This document shows positions 30,466 to 37,664 of a stretch of 37,664 nucleotides of DNA, one piece after another; the stretch's first letter is position 1; every line of letters begins with the position of its first letter. This DNA is from Bacillota bacterium. Its GTDB lineage: Bacteria > Bacillota > DTU014. The position numbers were made by a program, and so were the translations under genes. The stretch covers positions 1 through 37,664 of the forward strand of contig JAAYAB010000009.1 of assembly GCA_012719595.1 (NCBI GenBank), read 5' to 3'. The notes below the pieces were generated by a model. The model did not search any database and was not told the origin of the DNA. It worked only from the letters and a program-made list of their open reading frames with translations.

Positions 30466-31752
30466 GTGTATGCAATAGATGAGAAGCTGGAAGAGCTCGA
30501 GTCGGCCGGAACTCCAATACAGATCGGTCTAGTCGGTGTTGGACAGATGGGCAAGGACATCATTGCCCAAGTGGTCGGCATGCGCGGCATCGAGATCGCT
30601 GTGGCCGTTGATCTCACTACAGATAGAGTAGCAGAAGGGTTTCAGCTGTCGGGCGGAGACGTAGATATCATTTGTACTGATGACGTCAGCGAAGCAGACA
30701 AAGCGCTTAGAGCTGGCAAAAAAGTCGCCAGCACCAACTACAGAGTCGCCACTCGTTGTGAGAATATTCAGGTCGTAATAGATGCTACAGGGTCTCCAGA
30801 GATGGGCGCAAGAATCTCGCTCGACGCAATCAACAACAAGAAGCACATTGTAATGATGAACGTCGAATGCGACGTCACCATTGGGCCTATTCTACGCCAG
30901 CTCGCCGACAATGCAGGCGTTGTATACTCTCTCTCGGCCGGTGACGAGCCAGGATCGATAATGGAAATCTACAGATTCGCAAAGGCCCTGGGGTTTGAGA
31001 TAGTAGCCGCTGGAAAGGGCAAGAACAACCCGCTCGACAGCTACGCTACTCCAGATCAGTGGCAGGAACGAGCTCGCGCCAGGAACATGAATCCTCAGAT
31101 GCTGGTGGAGTTTGTCGATGGTTCGAAGACCATGGTCGAGATGGCGGCAGTGTCAAACGCTACAGGTCTCGTGCCCGAAGTCAGAGGCATGCACGGTCCA
31201 AAATGTGTGGTCGAAGATCTGACCAAGGTCTTTTGCCCGAGGAGCCAGGGAGGCATCCTGGGGAGGACCGGCGTTGTCGACTACGCTATAGGCGACATAC
31301 ACCCGGGAGTATTCGTGATAGTAACCACAGATAACCGAAGAATCATCGAGGGGCTTGTCCAACGAGACATGGGCAATGGCCCGAACTACTTGCTCTATCG
31401 CCCTTACCATCTCTGCAGCATCGAGACTCCACTCACGGCAGCGCAGGCCGTGATATATGGGGAGCCCACCATGAAACCGAGGAAGCGACTCACTTCGGAA
31501 TGTATAGCTGTGGCAAAGACAGATCTCAAAGCCGGTACGGTGCTCGATGGCATAGGCGGGTACTGCTACCGCGGCAGTATAGACCTGCACGAAACCGCGA
31601 AGAAAGAACGGTTCCTTCCTTTAGGTCTGGCGAAGGGTGCCAAGCTCAAGACGGATGTTGCGATCGATCAAGTAATCACCTATGATATGGTTGACCTACC
31701 TGAATCAGTACTGCTGCAGCTGCGCAGGATCCAAGACACGCTCATGTCATAA
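30466..31752 (+). CDS. DRL-type NAD(P)H oxidoreductase with SAF domain (DXR-like family)
   Basis: The N-terminal Rossmann fold is marked by IQIGLVGVGQMGKDIIAQVV. The middle region (DEPGSIMEIYRFAKALGFEI, AAGKGKNNPLDSY) is homoserine dehydrogenase-like, and the C-terminal part (SECIAVAKTDLKAGTVLDGI, LPLGLAKGAKL) is an SAF domain. Order and length (about 430) fit the DRL family, whose Brucella member catalyses the DXP-to-MEP reductoisomerase step in place of DXR (established for that protein). Most relatives are uncharacterised. Its place between a polyol dehydrogenase and an FGGY kinase argues for reduction or rearrangement of a sugar-phosphate, not isoprenoid synthesis. The track starts at TTG 30460, but AGGGAG is 9 nt before GTG 30466, so I chose that. 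Confidence 0.8.
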   Translation: MYAIDEKLEELESAGTPIQIGLVGVGQMGKDIIAQVVGMRGIEIAVAVDLTTDRVAEGFQLSGGDVDIICTDDVSEADKALRAGKKVASTNYRVATRCENIQVVIDATGSPEMGARISLDAINNKKHIVMMNVECDVTIGPILRQLADNAGVVYSLSAGDEPGSIMEIYRFAKALGFEIVAAGKGKNNPLDSYATPDQWQERARARNMNPQMLVEFVDGSKTMVEMAAVSNATGLVPEVRGMHGPKCVVEDLTKVFCPRSQGGILGRTGVVDYAIGDIHPGVFVIVTTDNRRIIEGLVQRDMGNGPNYLLYRPYHLCSIETPLTAAQAVIYGEPTMKPRKRLTSECIAVAKTDLKAGTVLDGIGGYCYRGSIDLHETAKKERFLPLGLAKGAKLKTDVAIDQVITYDMVDLPESVLLQLRRIQDTLMS

Positions 31753-31781
31753 TGCGGATGCCATAGTGCTAGAGGAGGGAT

Positions 31782-33290
31782 CTGGGCACGTTCATTGGGC
31801 TTGACGTAGGAACCACGAACTGCAAGGCAGTGGTGATAAACGAAGAGGGACGTCCAGTCGGGCAGGCATCACAGGAATACTCCATATCTCACCCCAAGAC
31901 CGGGTGGGCGGAACAGGATGCCCTAGAGGTTTGGCAGACCGTCAAAGAAGTGATCAAGAACGCTGTCTCTGCTTCTGGCGTCACCGAAGTCGACGCAATA
32001 AGCCTTTCCGTTCAGGGCGACGCAGTAGTGGCTGTGGACAGACGCCTGAACCCTCTCAGGCCGTTCATCCTGGGCATGGACTATCGCTCGAAGCCTCAGT
32101 CTGACCGATGTGCAGAGGTCTTCGGCGGAGAAAACCTGTTTCGGGTTACGGGCATGCCCCCTCACCCCCTCAATTCGCTGACCAAAATCCTATGGATAAA
32201 GGAACAAGAGCCTGAGATATATGAAGCAGCTTGGAAGTTCATGACCTATGCTGATTACATCCTGGCCAAGCTGGGAGCCGACCCAGTGATCGACTACACC
32301 ATGGCATCCAGGACCATGGCCTTTGATCTGGCGAATAGGTCATGGTCCGATCAGATCCTGGGCAAACTCGACATATCCAAAGACCTGCTCTCATCTGCTG
32401 TTCCCTCAGGTCAGGTCGTAGGGAAGCTTCTGGACAGCCTGCGCGACGAGTTCCATATCGCGTCAGACGTGGCATTGGTGACAGGAGGTCACGACCAGAC
32501 CTGCGCTGCTTTGGGTGCCGGCGTAATAGGCGAGCGAATCGGAGTGGATTCCACCGGCACAGCTGAGGTGCTCTCCACCGCGTTTGCGGAGCCAAGACTT
32601 GGCGAGGAGATGTACCGCTGGTTCTACCCATGCTACATCTACGTGGATTCCGACCTGTACTTCACCTTTGCACTCAATCACACAGGGGGAATCGTGCTCC
32701 AGTGGTATAGGGACGAATTCTGCGAAGTAGAAAAGAAGAGGGCAAGCGAGCTAAACATCAGTGCATATGACCTCATTGTGTCACAGATGCCGAAAACCCC
32801 AACGAAGCTCTTCTTCTTCCCTCACCTAAATGGAACCGGAACGCCTACCTGTGACCTGAATGCGAGGGGATCCGTACTAGGCCTCTCGCTTGAGACCACC
32901 AAAGGCGAGTTGGCGAAAGCCATACTGGAAGGTCTCACCTTCGAACTGCGTCTCAATCTGGACTATCTGAGTCGTGCTAAGATCGAGATCGATGAGATTG
33001 TGGCTGTAGGAGGAGGCTCCAGGTCAGAGGAATGGCTGAAATTGAAAGCGAATATCACCGGCAGGCCCATCAAGACTCTCAAGAACAAAGAAGCCGCCTG
33101 TTTCGGTGCAGCCATGTTGGCCGCAGTTGGCTCCGGGTACTATAGCGAACTGCGCCAAGCAGTCTCTGAGTGTGTTCAGTACGAGAGAACTCACGAGCCC
33201 ACACAGCACGTTCTGGACATGTATAACGAGAAATACTCCATCTACAGAAAGCTCTATGACGAATCGCGAGCGATTACGGCTCAGATCTAG
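31782..33290 (+). CDS. FGGY-family carbohydrate kinase, non-canonical start, 502 aa
   Basis: Conserved parts in order are FIGLDVGTTNCKAVVINEEG (phosphate loop of the actin-like ATPase fold), SLSVQGDAVVAVD, ILGMDYRSKPQ, VTGGHDQTCAALGAGV, DSTGTAEVLSTAF, FFFPHLNGTGTP and IVAVGGGSRSEEWLKLKANI. This is the xylulokinase/erythritol kinase branch of the family; it phosphorylates a ketose or polyol using ATP. The track's ORF begins at GTG 31830, which would remove the essential DVGTT loop. The frame is open back to a TAG at 31770 but contains no ATG, GTG or TTG there. A CTG at 31782, just after AGGAGGG, would give MGTFIGLDVG, and an ATT at 31794 is an alternative. A small indel cannot be excluded. It is the fourth gene of the operon. 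Confidence 0.88.
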   Translation: MGTFIGLDVGTTNCKAVVINEEGRPVGQASQEYSISHPKTGWAEQDALEVWQTVKEVIKNAVSASGVTEVDAISLSVQGDAVVAVDRRLNPLRPFILGMDYRSKPQSDRCAEVFGGENLFRVTGMPPHPLNSLTKILWIKEQEPEIYEAAWKFMTYADYILAKLGADPVIDYTMASRTMAFDLANRSWSDQILGKLDISKDLLSSAVPSGQVVGKLLDSLRDEFHIASDVALVTGGHDQTCAALGAGVIGERIGVDSTGTAEVLSTAFAEPRLGEEMYRWFYPCYIYVDSDLYFTFALNHTGGIVLQWYRDEFCEVEKKRASELNISAYDLIVSQMPKTPTKLFFFPHLNGTGTPTCDLNARGSVLGLSLETTKGELAKAILEGLTFELRLNLDYLSRAKIEIDEIVAVGGGSRSEEWLKLKANITGRPIKTLKNKEAACFGAAMLAAVGSGYYSELRQAVSECVQYERTHEPTQHVLDMYNEKYSIYRKLYDESRAITAQI

Positions 33291-33390
33291 CGTTGATCGG
33301 TTGTCGTCGACGTGCGACCATCAGCCGAGTGAGCAGCATGAAAGCTCCGGCTGGGATCGAAGCCGTGTTTAGCGGCCTGGAGGGATCTCG

Positions 33391-34278
33391 ATGTCTGAAG
33401 TCGATAGGAGTGGGAACAGCAACCCAAACTGGCTGGTCAGGCTGAAGGCAGTGTACAACTCACTGAAGTCGGCAGAGAAAAGGGCAGCCGACCTGCTGCT
33501 TCAAGACCCTGCTGCGTCAACTCGGATGACCATCACGGAGATAGCTGACGCTTCTAACGTCAGTGAGGCCACGTTTGTCAGACTGGCCAAGAGGATCGGC
33601 TACAAGGGGTACCGTGAGCTCAAAGCCGAGATGCGATCTGCTCCGCCCATGGAGGAGACGAGCCTGTATCCTAACATTTCTCCAGAGGATACCTACGCTG
33701 ATCTGCTTGCCAAGGTCACCCTCTCGTCAGTGAAGACCCTGCAAGATACACTGAATGTTGTGGACATCGGCCAGTTTGAGAAGGCCATCAAGGCATTGTC
33801 CAAAGCGAAGAGGATTGCCTTCTACGCACTTGGCGATGCATCGGCGGTCGCGCTTACCGGACACTACAAACTCCAGCGGATAGGCTGGCAGTCCAGCTTC
33901 TTTTCAGATCCTGACCTGGCGCTCATAACGGCATCACACCTAGAGCCCGGAGACGTAGGGATCGGCATATCATACTCAGGACGAACAGCGAGCGTTATTC
34001 ATGCAATTAAGCGCACCAGGGAGATGGGTGCCACCACAATAGGGATCACGAACTTCCCTCTCTCCCCTCTCGCCAAGATCTGTGACATCGTGCTGCTGAC
34101 AGCCGCATTTGCGGATCCAATGGAGTTTCGCTCTGTCGAGGGAGACGTCCTTGCTCGCCGTATAGCGCAGCTGTGCATATTGGAGGCACTCTATGTAGCG
34201 CTTCTGGTAAAGGAAAGACCTTCCCTGAAGGCTGCAGTCCGCCACGCAGATGAGGCGCTTCATATCAACAAGGTGTGA
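33391..34278 (+). CDS. MurR/RpiR family transcriptional regulator, 295 aa
   Basis: The N-terminal HTH of RpiR proteins is clear (about 15-90): YNSLKSAEKRAADLLLQDP, MTITEIADASNVSEATFVRL and AKRIGYKGYRELKAEM. A SIS effector domain follows (about 120-265): AKRIAFYALGDASAVALTGH, GDVGIGISYSGRTASVIHAI and GATTIGITNFPLSPLAKICD. The SIS domain in this family senses phosphosugars. GGAGGG lies 6 nt before the ATG. The gene follows the kinase by 100 bp and probably controls the operon through the palindrome at 28674-28696; the ligand would then be an intermediate made by the kinase or the SIS isomerase. Repressor or activator mode cannot be told. Confidence 0.92.
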   Translation: MSEVDRSGNSNPNWLVRLKAVYNSLKSAEKRAADLLLQDPAASTRMTITEIADASNVSEATFVRLAKRIGYKGYRELKAEMRSAPPMEETSLYPNISPEDTYADLLAKVTLSSVKTLQDTLNVVDIGQFEKAIKALSKAKRIAFYALGDASAVALTGHYKLQRIGWQSSFFSDPDLALITASHLEPGDVGIGISYSGRTASVIHAIKRTREMGATTIGITNFPLSPLAKICDIVLLTAAFADPMEFRSVEGDVLARRIAQLCILEALYVALLVKERPSLKAAVRHADEALHINKV

Positions 34279-34384
34279 AAATCTGACGTGTTTCATTATG
34301 GCGCATATGCCGTGTGTCTCACGACGTCTGTTGGTCATCTCAAGAACCGTCTGTTCGAAGGAACACATCGATGGAATCTGCCGA

Positions 34385-34614
34385 TCACTCTTTCATTGCA
34401 AAATCGTAGGCTTCTCTGATCCAGTTCATGAGCTCCGTATCAGCTTCGCTACGATTTTGGGCAATGAGATGGTGTATCCGGCGGTAGAGATCTGTGACTT
34501 TTGAATCCTTATCTGAACATCAGGATATTCGGCTAGGACTCTTTCCGCGAACGTATTGTACAATGGCAATGCCTGCGGCACTTTATCAAAAAAGGAGCTC
34601 GTGTCAATATCCAT
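34385..34614 (-). pseudogene. decayed DUF5655-like gene with internal deletion and frameshift
   Basis: The minus-strand ORF of 62 codons begins MDIDTSSFFDKVPQALPLYN and contains YPDVQIRIQKSQIS, the pattern expected at the N-terminus of DUF5655-type proteins (FF...PEALPLY...L...PDVEIRVQKTQISF). It stops soon afterwards at 34426. In the next frame, DTELMNWIREAYDFAMKE ends at TGA 34385, which looks like the family C-terminus (DEELxxWIxEAYxFA). About 40-50 residues normally found between these parts are missing. A remnant with an internal deletion plus a frameshift explains both. No ribosome site is evident. It is flanked by gene-poor sequence. Confidence 0.5.
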
Positions 34615-34960
34615 CTATGTTAGTGGCCACGATAGAATGGACATAGGGGGATCCTCAACTGGCCATTGACAATCTGACTTCACCACCGATGAATCAATAC
34701 GTCGAACTGCTTGATCTTCCTACAAACATAAGTTCATCTTTCCACCCAGCATAAAGCAGCTCCCACCCTTGGCCCGGAACGCCCACCTGGTCTGCGTGTC
34801 GAATACGCTGCTCCCAATCTCATCGAGGTATGGAGGAGTGTCAGCCGACTCATAGAAACAAGAACTCCGTTGGCCGGGCTGCGCCCTGTTGATCCAGCTG
34901 CGTCCCGTCCCACATCAAACGCCACCACAACAACGCCACTCCAACCGAGGTGCACATCCC
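34615..34960. other. 346-bp region without a supported gene
   Basis: Sequence between the DUF5655-like remnant and the HD-domain gene. The track's minus ORF at 34734-34955 and the extended start at 34889 lack recognisable motifs, and the latter translates as an improbable proline/arginine-rich leader. No convincing promoter, hairpin or RNA gene was found. Confidence 0.4.
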
Positions 34961-36259
34961 GTGATTGCCGACCTGAAGATCTCGCTTTGTGACCTATCGA
35001 TGGCGCTTTCCGACGTCATGGATCTCGTTAGCCCCGTATTCTCAGGGCACCACAGACAGGTTGCCTACATCGCCCTGAGCATCTCCAGAGAAATGGGGTT
35101 ACCCGAAAGCGAGCGGAGCACGATCGCGTTCGCGGCCGCTCTGCACGATATGGGCGCTCTCTCCGTTCGCGAGAGAGTGAGCGCCATGGAGTTCGAGGTG
35201 GTGCAGCCACACGCTCACGCTGAGCACGGGTACTCACTGCTCAGGACATTCGCGCCCCTAGCGGAAGCTGCAGATATCATCCGCCTTCATCACGTGCGGT
35301 GGGATGAGCGACTGGATTCGGAGGTAGTTGAGGCTGCCGGCGGTAATGTTCCGTTGGGCAGCTACATCGTTCACATCTCTGACCGCATCGCTGTGCTTAT
35401 CGATCGCACGAGAGACGTCCTCTCTCAGTCAGGTTCGATACGGGATCGGATAGCTCGCGAGTCTGGAGCTATGTTCATGCCCGAACTCGTGGACGTGTTC
35501 GAAAAACTGGCGAACCGTGAGTACTTCTGGCTGGATCTCTCGTCCCCGAGCGTCGGGTCTGTACTGCACAAACGCATGCACAAAGCAGACGTAGAGCTCG
35601 ATTTCGACATGCTCCTCAGCCTCGCGGATCTATTCAGGCGAACGATCGACTTCAGGAGCCGCTTCACGGCAACGCACTCAGCGGGGGTTGCAGCAGTAGC
35701 AGAGTCACTCGCAAGTCGAATCGGCTTCTCCAGACGCGAGTGCCTCCATATGGAAGTCGCCGGATACCTGCATGATCTCGGCAAACTGGCAATACCCACC
35801 GAACTGCTAGAGAAGCCGGGAAGGCTCAGTCCTGAGGAAATGAACGTGATGAAGAGCCACACGTTCTACACGTATCGGACCCTGGAGTCCATCCCCGAGC
35901 TCAGCACAATCGCCGAATGGGCAGCGTTTCATCACGAGAGGATAGACGGCACGGGCTATCCGTTCAAGCTGTCCCGCAAGGAACTCCCCATAGGGTCTAG
36001 GGTCATGGCCGTCGCTGATGTCTTTACTGCGTTGACTGAGGACCGTCCGTATCGGAAGGGAATGTCGCCTGAGCAGGCAGCCAGAGTGATCCGCAAGATG
36101 GCGGATGGGCAAGCGCTCGATCCGGACGTGGCATCAGAGGCGCTTACGGACCTCGAATCGATCAACCAAGCTAGAATCGATGCTCAGTCCAAGTCGACGA
36201 TCGAGTACGACTCGTTCTCATCGATACCGACGGAAGGACGGTCGGCGGCGAGCGACTGA
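34961..36259 (+). CDS. tandem HD-domain protein with C-terminal HD-GYP, predicted c-di-GMP phosphodiesterase, 432 aa
   Basis: Two metal-dependent HD domains are present. The first (about 25-165) has GHHRQVAYIALSIS, AALHDMG and later IIRLHHVRWDE. The second (about 215-400) is a full HD-GYP: FTATHSAGVAAVAESL, GYLHDLGKLAIP, HHERIDGTGYP and ADVFTALTEDRPYRKG. HD-GYP enzymes hydrolyse cyclic di-GMP, and the residues that bind metal and form the HHExxDGxGYP motif are intact. The first HD is probably the regulatory or degenerate partner seen in double-HD proteins. There is no receiver or membrane segment, so it is likely cytosolic. The track starts at 34889; I prefer GTG 34961 with GAGGTG 8 nt upstream. 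Confidence 0.85.
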   Translation: MIADLKISLCDLSMALSDVMDLVSPVFSGHHRQVAYIALSISREMGLPESERSTIAFAAALHDMGALSVRERVSAMEFEVVQPHAHAEHGYSLLRTFAPLAEAADIIRLHHVRWDERLDSEVVEAAGGNVPLGSYIVHISDRIAVLIDRTRDVLSQSGSIRDRIARESGAMFMPELVDVFEKLANREYFWLDLSSPSVGSVLHKRMHKADVELDFDMLLSLADLFRRTIDFRSRFTATHSAGVAAVAESLASRIGFSRRECLHMEVAGYLHDLGKLAIPTELLEKPGRLSPEEMNVMKSHTFYTYRTLESIPELSTIAEWAAFHHERIDGTGYPFKLSRKELPIGSRVMAVADVFTALTEDRPYRKGMSPEQAARVIRKMADGQALDPDVASEALTDLESINQARIDAQSKSTIEYDSFSSIPTEGRSAASD

Positions 36260-36266
36260 GCGCCGT

Positions 36267-36379
36267 GACCGTCCGGCCCAGCCAACAACCGAGCCCCGCG
36301 ACCACCCGGTTGAGCCAGCCATCGGGCCCTGCGACTGGCCTGCCGAGGCAGCAGTTGATCCCTGTCACCGCCTGGCAGG
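36267..36379. repeat. 33-bp degenerate tandem repeat, about 3.4 copies
   Basis: Just after the HD-GYP stop, units beginning gaccgtccgg (36267), gaccacccgg (36300), gactggcctg (36333) and caccgcctgg (36366) recur at exactly 33 bp. In one plus frame they read as an 11-residue repeat (RDHPVEPAIGP, CDWPAEAAVDP), but that ORF overlaps the HD-GYP gene and has no start signal. Each 33-bp unit may be two halves of about 16 bp related to the array at 16425-16581. Confidence 0.6.
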
Positions 36380-36386
36380 ACGTCAA

Positions 36387-37058
36387 TCAACCCACAGCGG
36401 CCTTCCCGGCATCTGACTCCTCGATCCCAAGTACCGCCAGCAGCTCGGTCACGCATCTCACTACTGCTACCGGCCAGTACTCGTGAAGCTGCTCAGCGGT
36501 AGTCGTCCCGGTCAAGACGCTGATGAACGGCACTCCTGCAGCGGCGGCCGCTTGCCCATCGACTACATGATCGCCGATATAAACAGCACGTTCGGGTGGG
36601 CATTCAAGACGCTCCAATGCCATCAATAGTGCCCCTGGGTCTGGCTTGTGACTGGGTGCGTCCTCGGCTCCGACGATCACCTCGAAGAAGCTATCAATAG
36701 ACTCTCTCCGCAGGATCTCCAGAATGCGGCGGCGGAGCTTGTTTGAGACGATCCCCTGCCTGATCCCATGCTCATGAAGTGTCCTCACGAGCTCAATCAC
36801 TCCTGGATAGAGGTGAGTCAGGGGCGCCATGACCTCATCTGCTCGAGCTATGAAGTGCCTCAGGAAGGCTGCATATTCGTGTTCCTCAACTGCTCTAGAC
36901 GCGACCGAGTCCAGCGCCTGTGCCAGCGGCAGCCCAATCGTCCCCTTGATTGTGTCAGGAGACGGGACGTCCATGCCAAGCCGCTCGAGGGCGTAGTTCA
37001 TGGACGCGATGACTCCCTTTGACGAGTCTACGAGGGTGTAGTCGAAGTCATAGACCAC
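36387..37058 (-). CDS. HAD-superfamily phosphatase, phosphoglycolate phosphatase-like, 223 aa
   Basis: All four HAD motifs are visible: DFDYTLVDS (motif I, nucleophile and general acid aspartates), GIVSNKLRR (motif II), HKPDPGALLMALERL (motif III lysine) and YIGDHVVDGQAAAAAGVPFI (motif IV). A helical cap (about 15-90) between motifs I and II makes it subfamily I, like Gph and PpaX. It dephosphorylates a small phospho-metabolite in the cytosol; the substrate is unknown. GTG 37058 gives MVYDFDYT, which truncates the first beta-strand. A CTG at 37073 would give MKPRVVVYDFDYT, with GGGAG about 10 nt upstream, and is structurally more sensible. It is transcribed convergently with the HD-GYP gene across a repeat array. 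Confidence 0.88.
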   Translation of the reverse strand: MVYDFDYTLVDSSKGVIASMNYALERLGMDVPSPDTIKGTIGLPLAQALDSVASRAVEEHEYAAFLRHFIARADEVMAPLTHLYPGVIELVRTLHEHGIRQGIVSNKLRRRILEILRRESIDSFFEVIVGAEDAPSHKPDPGALLMALERLECPPERAVYIGDHVVDGQAAAAAGVPFISVLTGTTTAEQLHEYWPVAVVRCVTELLAVLGIEESDAGKAAVG

Positions 37059-37149
37059 TACTCGTGGTTTCAGACCGCATCATCTCCCGGCGAGTCCATC
37101 TGAGGTAAAGTTATCCTCATGATACCACAGACTCCCGAATGTGCAACAC

Positions 37150-37664
37150 TCAGACTGACTGCCCCTCGGCCCTATCCGCTATCTGGCTCAACATGCGCGG
37201 CAGAAGTATGGCTACGATCAGCAGCGCTCCGATCACGACCGTCATGACCTGGCCGGGTATGTTGAGAAGGCTCATACCGAACCGCGCAAAGCCGATCAGG
37301 AAGAGCGACAGAACGACACCGAGCATATTGCCGGAGCCGCCGGTGATGGTGACTCCTCCGAGGACAACAGCAGTGACGACCTCCAGCTCAAAGCCCTGGG
37401 CTATGTTTGGGCGAGTGCTGTAGATCCTGGAGGTGAGGAGAACCGCCGCAAACGAGGACATGAGGCCTGAGAGCGTGAACAGGATGACCTTGATGCGATC
37501 GACGGGAACTCCCGAGTATCTGCAGGTAGCCTCGTTGTCTCCCATGGCGTAGATGAACCGCCCGAACGTCGTGCGATGCAGAAGTATCCCGAAGACTACT
37601 GCCAGCACTGCGAAGATGACTAGTTGGTTGGGCACCGGGGTCCGGCCCAGGTAGCCTTGCCCCA
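37150..37664 (-). CDS. ribose-type (RbsC family) ABC transporter permease, C-terminal part
   Basis: The frame is open to the right edge (GQGYLGRTPVPNQLVIFAVL), so only about 170 C-terminal residues of the usual 310-340 are present. RFIYAMGDNEATCRYSGVPV is the conserved cytoplasmic region of CUT2 permeases (family usual: GRxxYAiGgNxeAAxlsGI). VVTAVVLGGVTITGGSGNML and IPGQVMTVVIGALLIVAILL complete the pattern. These permeases import monosaccharides such as ribose, xylose or rhamnose with an RbsA-type ATPase. The track's start at GTG 37635 is internal. The gene ends the visible part of a leftward operon and is separated by 91 bp from the HAD gene. Confidence 0.9.
   Translation of the reverse strand, partial: GQGYLGRTPVPNQLVIFAVLAVVFGILLHRTTFGRFIYAMGDNEATCRYSGVPVDRIKVILFTLSGLMSSFAAVLLTSRIYSTRPNIAQGFELEVVTAVVLGGVTITGGSGNMLGVVLSLFLIGFARFGMSLLNIPGQVMTVVIGALLIVAILLPRMLSQIADRAEGQSV

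Noticed and set aside
34734-34955. 73-codon minus-strand ORF in the gene-poor region
   Set aside because: No motif, no ribosome site and Gly/Arg/Val-rich shadow-like composition.
36105-36416. Plus-strand ORF encoding an 11-residue proline-rich repeat
   Set aside because: The first half is out of frame within the HD-GYP gene and no start signal is visible. The repeat is better treated as a DNA repeat, although a C-terminal tail through frameshifting is conceivable.

Overview
The window looks like bacterial chromosome with GC somewhat above 50% by eye, strong AGGAGG-type ribosome binding sites and many GTG/TTG starts. No rRNA, tRNA, CRISPR array, phage gene or transposase is visible. Both ABC solute-binding proteins carry signal peptidase I-type leaders with no lipobox cysteine. 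Together with the DUF5696/YIP1 transporter cluster, this suggests a diderm, Bacillota- or Thermotogota-like anaerobe (for example Limnochordia-type). That placement is inference.

Layout. (1) 1-1291: housekeeping-like small genes, namely a YbhB/PEBP fragment, a pyridoxamine 5'-phosphate oxidase-fold protein and a flavin reductase-like gene whose N-terminus seems frameshifted. (2) 1652-8549, plus strand: a tight four-gene operon of probable cytoplasmic glycan-processing proteins: a leaderless parallel beta-helix protein, a GH101-like TIM barrel, a DUF5060/DUF4038 (GH140-like) hydrolase and a GH63/MGH1-like (alpha/alpha)6-barrel hydrolase. (3) 8699-22141, minus strand: one long operon, read right to left, with a solute-binding protein, a giant second solute-binding protein carrying N-terminal sugar-binding-like sandwiches, a MalF/MalG-type permease pair, an NHL-propeller/TPR/Yip1 membrane protein, a secreted DUF5696 protein and a second permease pair. 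No ATPase is encoded, so a shared MsmX/UgpC-type ATPase elsewhere is expected. (4) 22349-28465, plus strand: a membrane-anchored DUF362 protein, a secreted beta-helix protein with a PKD-like tail, and a second, larger GH101-like protein. (5) 28749-34278, plus strand: a sugar-phosphate operon with its own extended -10 promoter and a palindrome just upstream, encoding a KpsF-like SIS isomerase, a zinc dehydrogenase, a DRL-type (DXR-like, SAF-domain) oxidoreductase, an FGGY kinase and an RpiR-type regulator. (6) 34385-37664: a decayed DUF5655-like remnant, a double-HD/HD-GYP protein, a HAD phosphatase and the 3' part of a ribose-type ABC permease.

How the genes may work together (inference): secreted beta-helix and DUF5696 proteins act on a complex glycan outside the inner membrane; the CBM-like solute-binding protein and the two permease pairs capture and import oligosaccharides; leaderless GH101-, GH140- and GH63-like enzymes take them apart in the cytosol; and the dehydrogenase/kinase/isomerase/DRL set funnels an unusual released sugar into central metabolism under RpiR control. 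The glycan cannot be named from sequence alone.

Most noteworthy for follow-up: the double-transporter/YIP1/DUF5696 cluster linked to two divergent GH101-like paralogues; the DRL reductoisomerase-family gene in a sugar operon; an array of about ten degenerate 16-bp repeats between two permease genes; and two genes whose conserved N-termini lie upstream of any canonical start codon.
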